This document shows positions 18,752 to 28,379 of a stretch of 64,000 nt of DNA, one piece after another (position 1 is the stretch's first letter; the number at the start of each line of letters is the position of its first letter). The translations under genes were made by a program, and so were the position numbers. Below the pieces are notes generated by a model. That model did not search any database and was not told where the DNA came from. It saw nothing but the letters and a program-made list of their open reading frames with translations. The DNA is taken from assembly GCF_943193065.1 (NCBI RefSeq), contig NZ_CALPCS010000007.1:1-64000 (forward strand), written 5' to 3'. The DNA is from Veillonella agrestimuris. Its GTDB lineage: Bacteria > Bacillota > Negativicutes > Veillonellales > Veillonellaceae.

Positions 18752-18928
18752 TATGTCCTCCTTGTCTCAACTTATATACTATCGTATTACTAATGTTGAT
18801 GTACTTACATCGCTTTCTATATTCATCTTTGTCTATATATTATCACGAATCATTCTGAATTGCAAGCATTATTTTTAAATTTCTCGATATATTTTTCCGA
18901 AAATTTTCGATAAGTTAATTCAACTAAG

Positions 18929-18957
18929 AAAAAGGAGTCCCTTAGGGACTCCTTTTT
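18929..18957 (-). terminator. Intrinsic terminator of the DUF1934-argS-pyrG operon
   Basis: The stem AAAAAGGAGTCCC/GGGACTCCTTTTT with a tiny loop (18942-18944) is followed by T residues. It is symmetrical and lies just past the pyrG stop codon. Confidence 0.92.
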
Positions 18958-18973
18958 AGTCTTGCTTATGTGT

Positions 18974-20596
<1,623 letters not shown>

Positions 20597-20599
20597 CTA

Positions 20600-22333
20600 T
20601 TACATTTTTTCCGGAGCGGAAATACCTAAAATACCAAGCCCTTGACGAAGGACAAGAGCGATAGCGCTAACTAAACCCAATCGAGCTTGCTGCAATGCTG
20701 GTTCTACGCCCATAATTCGACCTTGACGGTAGAAAGAATGGAACATACCTGCTAAATCATAGAGGTAACGAGCAATGCGATGCGGCGCTCTATGTTCTGC
20801 AGCTTGCAATACTTCTTCAGGATATTCAGCTAACTTCTTAATCAATTCTAATTCCATTTCACTAGTGAGTGTAGTGAAATCAGCATTGCTAACATCACCA
20901 ATATCAATGTTCGCTTCTCGCACTTGATTGTAAATGCTATGAATGCGGGCATGTGCATATTGAATATAATACACAGGGTTTTCATTACTTCGTGATTTAG
21001 CTAAGTTAATATCAAAATCGAGTTGACTATCAAGAGAACGCATTAAGAAGAAGTAACGAGATGCATCAACACCTACTTCTTCGATGAGTTCATCTAATGT
21101 TAATGTGTCACCACTTCGTTTCGATAGTTTAACGAGTTCCCCATCGCGGAACAAGGCTACCATTTGTAGCAACAAAATCGACAATTTATCTGGATCAAAG
21201 CCGAAAGCCGCCATAGCTGCTTTCACACGACATACATAACCGTGGTGATCAGCCCCCCAAATATCGATCATTTCTTTAAAGCCTCGTTCATATTTATTCC
21301 GATGATACGCAATATCAGCGGCTAAATAAGTAGGAACGCCGTTATCACGAATGACAACACGGTCTTTATCATCACCGTAATCTGTGGATTTCAACCACAA
21401 TGCACCGTCTTGTTCATAAACAGCACCAAGGTTTTTCAACTCATCTACGGCATATTTAATTTCGTCTGTTTCGTGTACAGTCCGTTCGGAGAACCAATTG
21501 TCAAAAGTTACGCGGAAATTGCGCAAGGTTTCTTCTAAGCGAGCTAACTTTTCTTTCAAACCAGCTTCTTTAAAGAGAGCGATACGCTCCACTTCTGGCA
21601 TAGCCAGTAACGTATCATTGCCGACTTCTGCAACGATGGCCTTCGCCGTTTCAATAATGTCTACACCGCGGTACCCATTTTCAGGGAACACTAAGGCCCC
21701 TTCTGGCACCTCAAATTCAGGCATCGTCCCATCATCATTGCGTTTCGGTGGGAATACTAATGGCGTCCCTTGCAATTCTTGAAAACGATACTCAATAGAC
21801 AACGCCATATTATCGATTTGATTGCCTGCATCATTAATATAATATTCCGATTGTACATTAAAACCTGCAGCGCGCAACAAATTCACTAACGCACTGCCGT
21901 AAGCAGCACCGCGACCGTGACCTACGTGAAGAGGACCGGTTGGATTAGCACTCACATATTCCACTTGGATCGTATCTTGTGGACGAAGTTCGGCTTTGCC
22001 ATAAGCATCGCCAGCTTGTAGTATGGCTTTCAACGTGTCATAAACCATATCAGATTTCAAGAAGAAATTGATAAAACCTGCTCCGGCTACTTCTGCCCGT
22101 TCTAACCAATCGAAATTCATGTGATTCACCAAAGCATCTGCAATAGCGCGAGGATTTTGACGTGCTACGCGAGCAGACTGCATAGCAATATTTGTTGAAA
22201 AATCGCCGAATTCTTTTTGCGGTGGCACTTCGAGAACGATGTCAGGATATTCCCCAGCAGGCAATGCGCCGCTATTAATCGTTTCTTGTAATGCTTGTTC
22301 AATCCCCGCTTTCAGGATTTCCTTCATGTCCAT
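20600..22333 (-). CDS. argS: Arginyl-tRNA synthetase
   Basis: It charges tRNA-Arg. The 577-residue class I enzyme has the N-terminal Add-1 domain (about 1-100), the HIGH-type motif HVGHGRGAAYGSAL after EYVSANPTGP, and a KMSKS-equivalent region VKLSKRSG. The C-terminal DALR anticodon-binding domain contains YAHARIHSI. An AGGAGG site nine bases before the ATG at 22333 sets the start. The gene overlaps the preceding DUF1934 gene by 35 bp. The DUF1934-argS order matches ywiB-argS in Bacillus, so this neighbourhood is old. Confidence 0.96.
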   Translation of the reverse strand: MDMKEILKAGIEQALQETINSGALPAGEYPDIVLEVPPQKEFGDFSTNIAMQSARVARQNPRAIADALVNHMNFDWLERAEVAGAGFINFFLKSDMVYDTLKAILQAGDAYGKAELRPQDTIQVEYVSANPTGPLHVGHGRGAAYGSALVNLLRAAGFNVQSEYYINDAGNQIDNMALSIEYRFQELQGTPLVFPPKRNDDGTMPEFEVPEGALVFPENGYRGVDIIETAKAIVAEVGNDTLLAMPEVERIALFKEAGLKEKLARLEETLRNFRVTFDNWFSERTVHETDEIKYAVDELKNLGAVYEQDGALWLKSTDYGDDKDRVVIRDNGVPTYLAADIAYHRNKYERGFKEMIDIWGADHHGYVCRVKAAMAAFGFDPDKLSILLLQMVALFRDGELVKLSKRSGDTLTLDELIEEVGVDASRYFFLMRSLDSQLDFDINLAKSRSNENPVYYIQYAHARIHSIYNQVREANIDIGDVSNADFTTLTSEMELELIKKLAEYPEEVLQAAEHRAPHRIARYLYDLAGMFHSFYRQGRIMGVEPALQQARLGLVSAIALVLRQGLGILGISAPEKM

Positions 22334-22757
22334 CTTCTGCATCCTCCTGCACATGTATATCTAACTGATTATAAAATTGCCAATCTCCTTCAATGGAGAT
22401 GTCATAACCTAAATGAACGTGTCCAACGCCTTCTTGAACACCTACTGTCAATTCATGAGTTTTTACAACCATAAGGAATTCCCCAAACGGTGTTTCATAA
22501 ACGGACTCACGCTCTTCACCACGAACATATTGGTGTCTCATATTAACAGTTCCTGTTCGTAGTAATACAATAGAGTCTTCTTGAATTTTGATGGTCGTTT
22601 TAACCCCTTCCATCCCTGTCACACTAGACTCTTCATAGCGTATATATTGGGTGCCGTTTTTTTCATGCCAAGTTCCTGGAGAGATTAATTCTACAACAGT
22701 ATCCTTGCCATCAACATCTCGTTGCACACTTTTAACGGACACTAGAACCCGTTTCAT
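22299..22757 (-). CDS. DUF1934 (YwiB-like) beta-barrel protein
   Basis: This 152-residue protein, lacking a signal peptide, matches the DUF1934 family, predicted to be a calycin-like beta barrel. Typical features are the VxVKSVQRDVDGKDTVVEL start, the YIRYEES strand and the HLGYDISIEGDWQFYNQLDIHV end. The last 20 residues are acidic and overlap argS. The molecular function is unknown. Its conserved position before argS suggests only a loose link to translation. Start: good promoter-proximal ATG, with GGAGGGTGATGT upstream on the minus strand. Confidence 0.8.
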   Translation of the reverse strand: MKRVLVSVKSVQRDVDGKDTVVELISPGTWHEKNGTQYIRYEESSVTGMEGVKTTIKIQEDSIVLLRTGTVNMRHQYVRGEERESVYETPFGEFLMVVKTHELTVGVQEGVGHVHLGYDISIEGDWQFYNQLDIHVQEDAEDGHEGNPESGD

Positions 22758-22833
22758 ACATCACCCTCCATGGTACGTAACAATATCACTATATTATATC
22801 ATATAGCTACTTTATTTTGAATAAATCATTGCC

Positions 22834-23127
22834 TTATACGGACTCTACAGTTACAGGATTATTAGGCCCTTTAATGAGCTTTAATTTATTAGCTTTTGTA
22901 AGACCTTTGATGGCATGTTCCCGAGCTTGCGCCTCTTGTTTTTGATGAAAGCTTTCATAATATACCAACGTAACAGGGCGACGACCTCGCGTATATTTAG
23001 CGCCTCCTTTGACGACACCATTATGGGCATCTAGGCGGTGATCTAAATCGTTAGTCCACCCACAATACAAGGTTTCATCGGCGCATTTCAATATATATGT
23101 GTAATACACTGTTTCCTTTGTACTCAT
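22834..23127 (-). CDS. GIY-YIG nuclease-domain protein (UPF0213/YhbQ type)
   Basis: The protein of about 97 residues is a single GIY-YIG domain. YYTYILKCADETLYCGWTND gives the paired tyrosines (YYTYIL and LYCGWT, in place of GIY and YIG) and RLDAHN the catalytic Arg. The family is widespread, with a proposed role in DNA repair or restart, but the function is unsettled. It begins about 20 bp after the cyclophilin gene and has no strong ribosome binding site, which suggests coupling to that gene. A start three codons upstream (23136) is equally possible. Confidence 0.8.
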   Translation of the reverse strand: MSTKETVYYTYILKCADETLYCGWTNDLDHRLDAHNGVVKGGAKYTRGRRPVTLVYYESFHQKQEAQAREHAIKGLTKANKLKLIKGPNNPVTVESV

Positions 23128-23149
23128 TGTGATCATCTAATAGGGACGA

Positions 23150-23794
23150 TTATTTCGTAGCGTCATCTGTAATCGGCTCAATAGAAATAGAGTTGATAAT
23201 TACTGGTTCAACCGGTTTATCTCGATTATCTGTTTTCACTTTACCAATTTTCTCTACTACGTCCATACCTTGTACAACGACACCGAAAATAGTATGTTTA
23301 TTATCTAAATGTGGCGTAGGGCCAAGCGTAATGAAGAACTGAGAGCCCCCTGTATTTGGGCCGCGATTCGCCATCGCTACAATACCCATACGATTAAATG
23401 TTAAATCTTTGGCGAATTCATCAGGAATTTCATAACCTGGTCCACCTGCACCCGTACCACTAGGGTCGCCACCTTGAATCATGAAACCATCGATAACGCG
23501 ATGAAATGTAACACCATCGTAATAGCCTTCTTTCGCTAAATGATCAAAGTTTTTTACTGTAATAGGCGTTTTGGAACCGTATAAACGAATTTTGATTTGA
23601 CCATAATTCGTATGTAATACAGCATACTCATCAACAATAGGAGCATTTGTAAAATTAGGCATTTTCGTCGCCGTTGTTGATGTTGTGTTTTGTACCGTTG
23701 GAGGCACTTGCTCTGCCTTATTAAAACCAAGTGCACCTACACCTACTAACGCACAGCCAGCAATGACTAAACAAGTTATTTTTTTTATATTCAT
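23150..23794 (-). CDS. Exported cyclophilin-type peptidyl-prolyl isomerase
   Basis: It catalyses cis-trans isomerisation at proline in the cell envelope. The 214-residue protein has an N-terminal hydrophobic segment (about 4-22), a low-complexity Thr/Ser linker and a cyclophilin domain with FHRVIDGFMIQGGDPSGTG and MANRGPNTGGSQFFI, which include the catalytic Arg and the Gln/Phe pocket. There is a Cys at the end of the hydrophobic core but no clean lipobox, so signal anchor and secretion are both possible. The ATG at 23794 is chosen for its GAGGTG ribosome binding site. Confidence 0.9.
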   Translation of the reverse strand: MNIKKITCLVIAGCALVGVGALGFNKAEQVPPTVQNTTSTTATKMPNFTNAPIVDEYAVLHTNYGQIKIRLYGSKTPITVKNFDHLAKEGYYDGVTFHRVIDGFMIQGGDPSGTGAGGPGYEIPDEFAKDLTFNRMGIVAMANRGPNTGGSQFFITLGPTPHLDNKHTIFGVVVQGMDVVEKIGKVKTDNRDKPVEPVIINSISIEPITDDATK

Positions 23795-23889
23795 GGTACA
23801 CCTCGTCATACAATTTTATATACAATAAGGCATGATAGATACTATGACCACCTTCACAAAGGCGAGTCATCTGTCATGTCCTAGTTCAA

Positions 23890-23930
23890 TAAAGAAGAGC
23901 CGCTCAAACCATGAGCGGCTCTTTTTTATT
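23890..23930. terminator. Terminator downstream of the lipoprotein pair
   Basis: The 12-bp stem AAGAGCCGCTCA/TGAGCGGCTCTT with a five-base loop is followed by TTTTTTATT on the plus strand and by a poorer T tract (CTTCTTTATT) on the minus strand. The genes that need it (lipoproteins at 23975-25350) are on the minus strand. Confidence 0.8.
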
Positions 23931-23974
23931 ATATCATATTTTGCAAGAATTTTTTATGCCCTTTGTCAGGTCCA

Positions 23975-24688
23975 TTACATAAGAGTTTGGATGCTTTGAG
24001 AGCCTTTCGCTTTCACTCTCAATTTCACAAGATTACCTGCTTCGTCATAGACAGCGTCAATAGATGTATCATCAATAAAAGTAACGCGACCTGTGCCCTC
24101 TTGCGCTACTTCGTAATGCACCCCTTGATTCGGATCCCACCCCATCTTAGCTTTATCGAAATAACCACGATAGGACTCTTTAATAGCTGGGTTTGTTTCC
24201 CCTTCTTGTTTAAATTTATTAAGAACAGTGATTATCATATCCACATTTAAATTATCAATAGGATAGAAGGTTTGAGCAATTTGTTTTTTTCCATCCCCTA
24301 TAACTTGTACTGGTTCACCATCGCCCCAAGTATCATTATTTAAATCATAACGATACCGTAACAATTCTGTCGTTCCTGGTTTCACAACATCTACTTCTAA
24401 GGACTTATTCCTACCCAAATAGTTTATAGTACCTGAAATTTGTACAGGTGCCGATTTAAGTTCACCTTTTTCTTTTAATTTACTAATAGCTTTAGTCCAA
24501 GTATCAGCTTTAGATAGTTTATCGGCTAACGCTATTTTAGCTTTCTCTTCTTGTTGCGCCACTTCTTGCACGGCTTGCTCAAGTTTTGCTTGTTTTTCTT
24601 CTGGCGTTTCACCACAACCAGCCACAACGAATAAAGTTGTAGCTAATAAACCAGATAATAATAGACGAGATAAGATTTGTTTTTTCAT
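23975..24688 (-). CDS. Lipoprotein of unknown function
   Basis: I do not recognise a family. The 237-residue protein has a lipoprotein signal peptide (MKKQILSRLLL...) with lipobox VAGC, so it is probably lipid-anchored. A charged coiled-coil follows (about 28-70, rich in Glu, Lys, Gln, Ala), then a beta-rich region with repeated FDKAKMGWDPNQGVHYEV-like strands. The start at 24688 is set by AAGGAG; a longer frame upstream would bury the signal peptide. It is the second gene of a pair with another lipoprotein, whose stop lies 29 bp upstream of this start. Confidence 0.75.
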   Translation of the reverse strand: MKKQILSRLLLSGLLATTLFVVAGCGETPEEKQAKLEQAVQEVAQQEEKAKIALADKLSKADTWTKAISKLKEKGELKSAPVQISGTINYLGRNKSLEVDVVKPGTTELLRYRYDLNNDTWGDGEPVQVIGDGKKQIAQTFYPIDNLNVDMIITVLNKFKQEGETNPAIKESYRGYFDKAKMGWDPNQGVHYEVAQEGTGRVTFIDDTSIDAVYDEAGNLVKLRVKAKGSQSIQTLM

Positions 24689-24717
24689 AACTTTCTCCTT
24701 CAACAACACACAACGCA

Positions 24718-25350
24718 TTATTCACCCATATATTCTTTATGTAAAGCCGGGTAGGCAGCTTTGAAATCTGCGGCTCTATAAATTTTGCCAAATATTAAGG
24801 CGTCTGGATTACCTCGTTCATTAGGGTCATCTTCATTGACATAAACAACATCAGGGAATGCTTCATCTAAGCCGAATCTAAATGGATAATTCCCTTGTCT
24901 TTGAATATACACTTCCGAATGCGTCTTCATAGGACCAGTATATACATCGTTACCAATAGATGTCGTTACTTCTCCATAGCGGATATTTTTAACGGTCCCT
25001 TCACCGTATTGAACATACCAAATAGCATACACCGATTCCGTTGGATTCAAAATCGATTTCATATCATGGTCTGTCACCTGAAAGCGTCGCTCTTCCCCGC
25101 TCGGCGTCACCAACACATGTTCTCCTGGATCAAGATCAAGCGTTTCCATACTATGAGCAGCTAGAGTATAAGACTTACCATCTAAAGTAAATGTAATAGC
25201 CCCATCCGTAGGATTATCAGCGTATGTCGTTCCTTTGTAATAAAAGGACTCGAAGAGATATTTCACCTTGTCAAAACGGCCACAACCGGCTGTAACAACA
25301 ACGGTTACCATTAGCATGGCAATAGCCGTCAATTTAAACCCTATTCTCAT
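24718..25350 (-). CDS. Lipoprotein of unknown function
   Basis: I do not recognise a family. The 210-residue protein has a lipoprotein signal (MRIGFKLTAIAMLMV..., lipobox VTAGC). The mature part is acidic and looks beta-rich, with an early segment TLDGKSYTLAAHSMETLDL that resembles short beta-sandwich domains. There are no cysteines after the lipobox and no enzyme motif. GGGAGG stands four bases before the ATG. The following gene also encodes a lipoprotein, so the pair probably acts together in the envelope. Confidence 0.75.
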   Translation of the reverse strand: MRIGFKLTAIAMLMVTVVVTAGCGRFDKVKYLFESFYYKGTTYADNPTDGAITFTLDGKSYTLAAHSMETLDLDPGEHVLVTPSGEERRFQVTDHDMKSILNPTESVYAIWYVQYGEGTVKNIRYGEVTTSIGNDVYTGPMKTHSEVYIQRQGNYPFRFGLDEAFPDVVYVNEDDPNERGNPDALIFGKIYRAADFKAAYPALHKEYMGE

Positions 25351-25568
25351 AGCGCCTCCCTATTTAACACACTATATAGCCTTACACACAGGCAATAGCT
25401 AGATTCTTCACCATTGTATTATTGTTATCATTATTATGTCAATAACGCAATGAATAGCATCTATGCTAATTTCACAAGCCCTTTTATGCACTTGTTAAGC
25501 CACGCCATATGCACCAGTTTTCTCAAAGGAATGTAAAACTGCTACCTTAATCATACAGTGCGACCACC

Positions 25569-26339
25569 TTACACCCATCCAAAGTATTTGCAAGCATTAT
25601 AGATCCCGTCTTTGTCACAATCAGTGGTTATATAATCGGCTTTTGCCTTCAGTTCATCACGAGCATTCCCCATAGCAATGCTAAGCCATTCTGGTTTGAA
25701 CATAGACAAATCATTGTACCCATCGCCGAAAACAACGACTTGGCTCGGATTCATCTGGAAATGTTCAATCATATCATAAATGCCCCGTGCCTTATCCATC
25801 GGTTCATAAAGGATGCATCCATCACCGTACCGAATCAAATCTTCCGTCATATGTCCGAGCCGTCGCTCTTCCTCTTCATTTTTGAAAAATACATACATTT
25901 TATAGAAATCTTCTACTTCGTGAAAGTCAAAATTCTTATCTACCGTCGTTTTAAATACGTCCCAGTCAGGATGCCATTCTAAAATTTCTTCGTACGGCGT
26001 AATTCGACCTAAGTGATTTTTATCAGTTACAGCCCACGGTATGCCATTTGTCTCTAAATGTTCTAAATATTGGATACACATAGCTCGGTCCATACCGTTC
26101 ATCACTTTCAATTCGTTATCAATGGTCACGCTATAACCGCCATCAGCAACAAAGTCCACAAGTCCTGCTCGATCAGCAAAGCGCTTTGCATCCACTTGAA
26201 TGCGCCCCGTCGCTAACGCCAATCGATGGCCTTGCTTTTTTAACTCTTCTAAACAGTATTGCGCACTATCTGGAATTATACCATCAGGCCAAACAGCTAA
26301 GGTATTATCTATATCAAAAAAGAAAAATTTCTGTTCCAC
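25569..26339 (-). CDS. HAD-superfamily hydrolase (Cof type)
   Basis: This 256-residue cytoplasmic phosphatase has motif I FFDIDNTLAVW (nucleophile Asp near residue 9), motif II ALATGR and motif IV GDGYNDLSMF followed by SIAMGNA. The C2-type cap between motifs II and III places it with Cof/YwpJ-like sugar-phosphate or nucleotide phosphatases. The substrate is not predictable. The start codon is GTG, preceded by AGGAGG. A 27-bp tandem duplication lies in its upstream region. Confidence 0.85.
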   Translation of the reverse strand: MEQKFFFFDIDNTLAVWPDGIIPDSAQYCLEELKKQGHRLALATGRIQVDAKRFADRAGLVDFVADGGYSVTIDNELKVMNGMDRAMCIQYLEHLETNGIPWAVTDKNHLGRITPYEEILEWHPDWDVFKTTVDKNFDFHEVEDFYKMYVFFKNEEEERRLGHMTEDLIRYGDGCILYEPMDKARGIYDMIEHFQMNPSQVVVFGDGYNDLSMFKPEWLSIAMGNARDELKAKADYITTDCDKDGIYNACKYFGWV

Positions 26340-26364
26340 AAGACCTCCTTATACAATCTATGAC

Positions 26365-26418
26365 ACCATCTACTGCACTATATAACGATATACCATGTAC
26401 TGCACTAGATAACAATAT
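26365..26418. repeat. 27-bp tandem duplication upstream of the HAD gene
   Basis: Two adjacent 27-bp units (26365-26391 and 26392-26418) share 24 of 27 bases, with core TACTGCACTAKATAACRATAT. They fill most of the gap between the DUF1653 stop and the HAD start. They may duplicate a promoter or operator, or be neutral. Confidence 0.75.
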
Positions 26419-26445
26419 GGTGAGCAATTACACAGCCTATCTCAC

Positions 26446-26718
26446 TCACCCCGCATCTCGTCCTGACATCAATTGAAATCGCTTCACCTGCTTCACATCA
26501 GGGTATTTCTCTCGATCTACATCGCTCAAAAACATCACTAAAGGCCGTACATACATATCGCGGTTATCATATAGTTTTTGATATACAACAAGTTGTTCTC
26601 CCGTTTCAGAATGAGTGGCTACGTCTAATACATAATAGTACATTCCTTTAAAGTGACGATAGAGCCCTCCTTTTACAATGGTGTCGTTATTTATTTCTCT
26701 ATCATTAATTATTTCCAT
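26446..26718 (-). CDS. DUF1653 domain protein
   Basis: This small (90-residue) cytoplasmic protein has the DUF1653 pattern: GGLYRHFKGMYYYVLDVATHSETGE, then VVYQKLYDNRDMYVRPLVMFL and a final VKRFQ. The family is common in Firmicutes and Proteobacteria and has no established role. GGAGG lies directly before its ATG. It may be cotranscribed with the HAD gene 106 bp downstream, since there is no terminator between them. Confidence 0.85.
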   Translation of the reverse strand: MEIINDREINNDTIVKGGLYRHFKGMYYYVLDVATHSETGEQLVVYQKLYDNRDMYVRPLVMFLSDVDREKYPDVKQVKRFQLMSGRDAG

Positions 26719-26816
26719 AATCCTCCGCCTTTCACTTCATGTCTATTCTATTATATACCATGATAGACTAGATGATATATGCCACATTAGCAAACTCCTT
26801 TCAACTTAACAAAGAA

Positions 26817-26860
26817 TATAAAAAAGCCGTCACCTCGTAATCACAAGGTGACGACTTTCA
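26817..26860 (-). terminator. Intrinsic terminator of brnQ
   Basis: The stem GTCACCT/AGGTGAC, extended by AAG/CTT pairs around a loop of about nine bases, is followed on the minus strand by six T residues. It lies just after the brnQ stop codon. Confidence 0.88.
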
Positions 26861-26877
26861 CAGTTATACTGTTATGA

Positions 26878-28212
26878 TTAATTTTTAGAAGTTCTTACGA
26901 GACTTTTATGAATTAAGCCTACAATAAAACCAAGAATGGCAAAGCTTACCCAACCCATACCAATCATTTGGAACGGAATATAGCGAACAAAAAGAGTTTC
27001 CAAGAATGTCGGTTCCAAACCAGCTGCTTCTAAACCGCTCATTAATGCAGAAATCATAGTGAATGCAATAGTCCAAGCGTACACAGCACGATGACCGCCA
27101 AATAAGGAATCGCTCAAAGCCAATAAAATGATAACAATTGTTAATGGATACAAGAGCATCAATACTGGAATTGCAGCACTAATAATCGTTTTTAAACCAA
27201 ACATAGCAACACCAAAGGCTGCTAATGAGAAAATCACCACATATCCTTTGTAACTAATTTTGCTATAGAGTTTATGGAAATACGTACTACAAGATGTAAT
27301 AAGACCGATGCTTGTACTCAAACATGCTAGCAATACAATAACAGCCAAAATTACTTGACCTGCAGCTCCAAAGAGATATTCTGCACTAGCAGTCAGTACA
27401 GGAGCACCTGTATCAAACAAACCAAAACGCTCTACACTAGTAGCACCAATATTGGCAATAAACACATATACAATACCAAGAAGTGCGACTGCAATAGCGC
27501 CAACTTCCATAACAGTTTTCGTTACAACTGCACGAGATGTGGCACCACTGAGGCGAACGAAGTCAATAACCAAAATAGCAAATACTACTGAAGCCAATGC
27601 ATCCATCGTATTATAGCCATCAAGAAATCCCTGAAGCATTGCCGCACTCGGCGTAGCATATGTTTCTTGTGGCGCCGCATATCCACCAAGAGGTGTAATA
27701 AAAGACTTCACAATTAACAATAAAATGACTAATAACAAGGCTGGTGTTAAAACATTGCCAATGCGATTTACCAGTTTGTGAGGACTAATAGAGAGCCACA
27801 GTGAAATACCAAAAAAAATCACTAAAAAGAGCGGTTGTAGATCCATAACAACACCATCAGTAAAAGGCTTAATAGCAATTTCATAAGCTACTGTCCCTGT
27901 ACGAGGTGTGGCAAACATAGGACCAATACTCAAATATAATGCCACTGTATAAATAAGACCGTAAATAGGATGCACTCGACCAGCTAATTCTTCGACGTCT
28001 TTCGTACCAGAATAGCCCATCGCCATAACGCCTAATAACGGTAATCCTACACCAGTAATAACAAAACCAGCTAAAGCCCATCCCACATTAGAGCCTGCTT
28101 GTTGACCTAATGCAGCTGGGAAAATAAGATTCCCTGCACCAAAGAACAGGGCAAACAACATCATACCTATCGCTAAATACGCACGCTTAGATAGATTTTG
28201 ATGTCCATCCAT
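26878..28212 (-). CDS. brnQ: Branched-chain amino acid carrier (LIVCS family)
   Basis: It imports leucine, isoleucine and valine with Na+ or H+. The 444-residue protein has about twelve hydrophobic segments. The N-terminus (LFALFFGAGNLIFPAALGQQAG) is the LIVCS hallmark, followed by GVGLPLLGVMAMGYSG and the STSIGLITSCSTYFHKL segment. It is a single-gene unit with its own terminator. No leader or T-box-like structure is seen in the short upstream region. Confidence 0.94.
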   Translation of the reverse strand: MDGHQNLSKRAYLAIGMMLFALFFGAGNLIFPAALGQQAGSNVGWALAGFVITGVGLPLLGVMAMGYSGTKDVEELAGRVHPIYGLIYTVALYLSIGPMFATPRTGTVAYEIAIKPFTDGVVMDLQPLFLVIFFGISLWLSISPHKLVNRIGNVLTPALLLVILLLIVKSFITPLGGYAAPQETYATPSAAMLQGFLDGYNTMDALASVVFAILVIDFVRLSGATSRAVVTKTVMEVGAIAVALLGIVYVFIANIGATSVERFGLFDTGAPVLTASAEYLFGAAGQVILAVIVLLACLSTSIGLITSCSTYFHKLYSKISYKGYVVIFSLAAFGVAMFGLKTIISAAIPVLMLLYPLTIVIILLALSDSLFGGHRAVYAWTIAFTMISALMSGLEAAGLEPTFLETLFVRYIPFQMIGMGWVSFAILGFIVGLIHKSLVRTSKN

Positions 28213-28290
28213 AAGGTTATCCCCCTTTATTATTAATATAGTTAAGACACAATATTTTATATTATAACTAATATAGACATAAGGTACAAC

Positions 28291-28340
28291 TAAAAGAGAG
28301 ATAAAATATCGAAACTTTTTAATATTTTATCTCTCTATCT
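28291..28340 (-). terminator. Probable terminator of the molybdopterin oxidoreductase gene
   Basis: A 15-bp AT-rich stem (28295-28309 with 28322-28336), with a loop of about 12 bases, is followed by TTTTAG on the minus strand. It lies about 40 bp past the stop. Confidence 0.7.
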
Positions 28341-28379
28341 ATTCTATAAAATTATATGATTATATACATTTATCTCTAG

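Noticed and set aside
22758..22833. A T-box leader for argS
   Set aside because: The space upstream of the DUF1934-argS transcript is too short for a T-box and shows no specifier or terminator structure.
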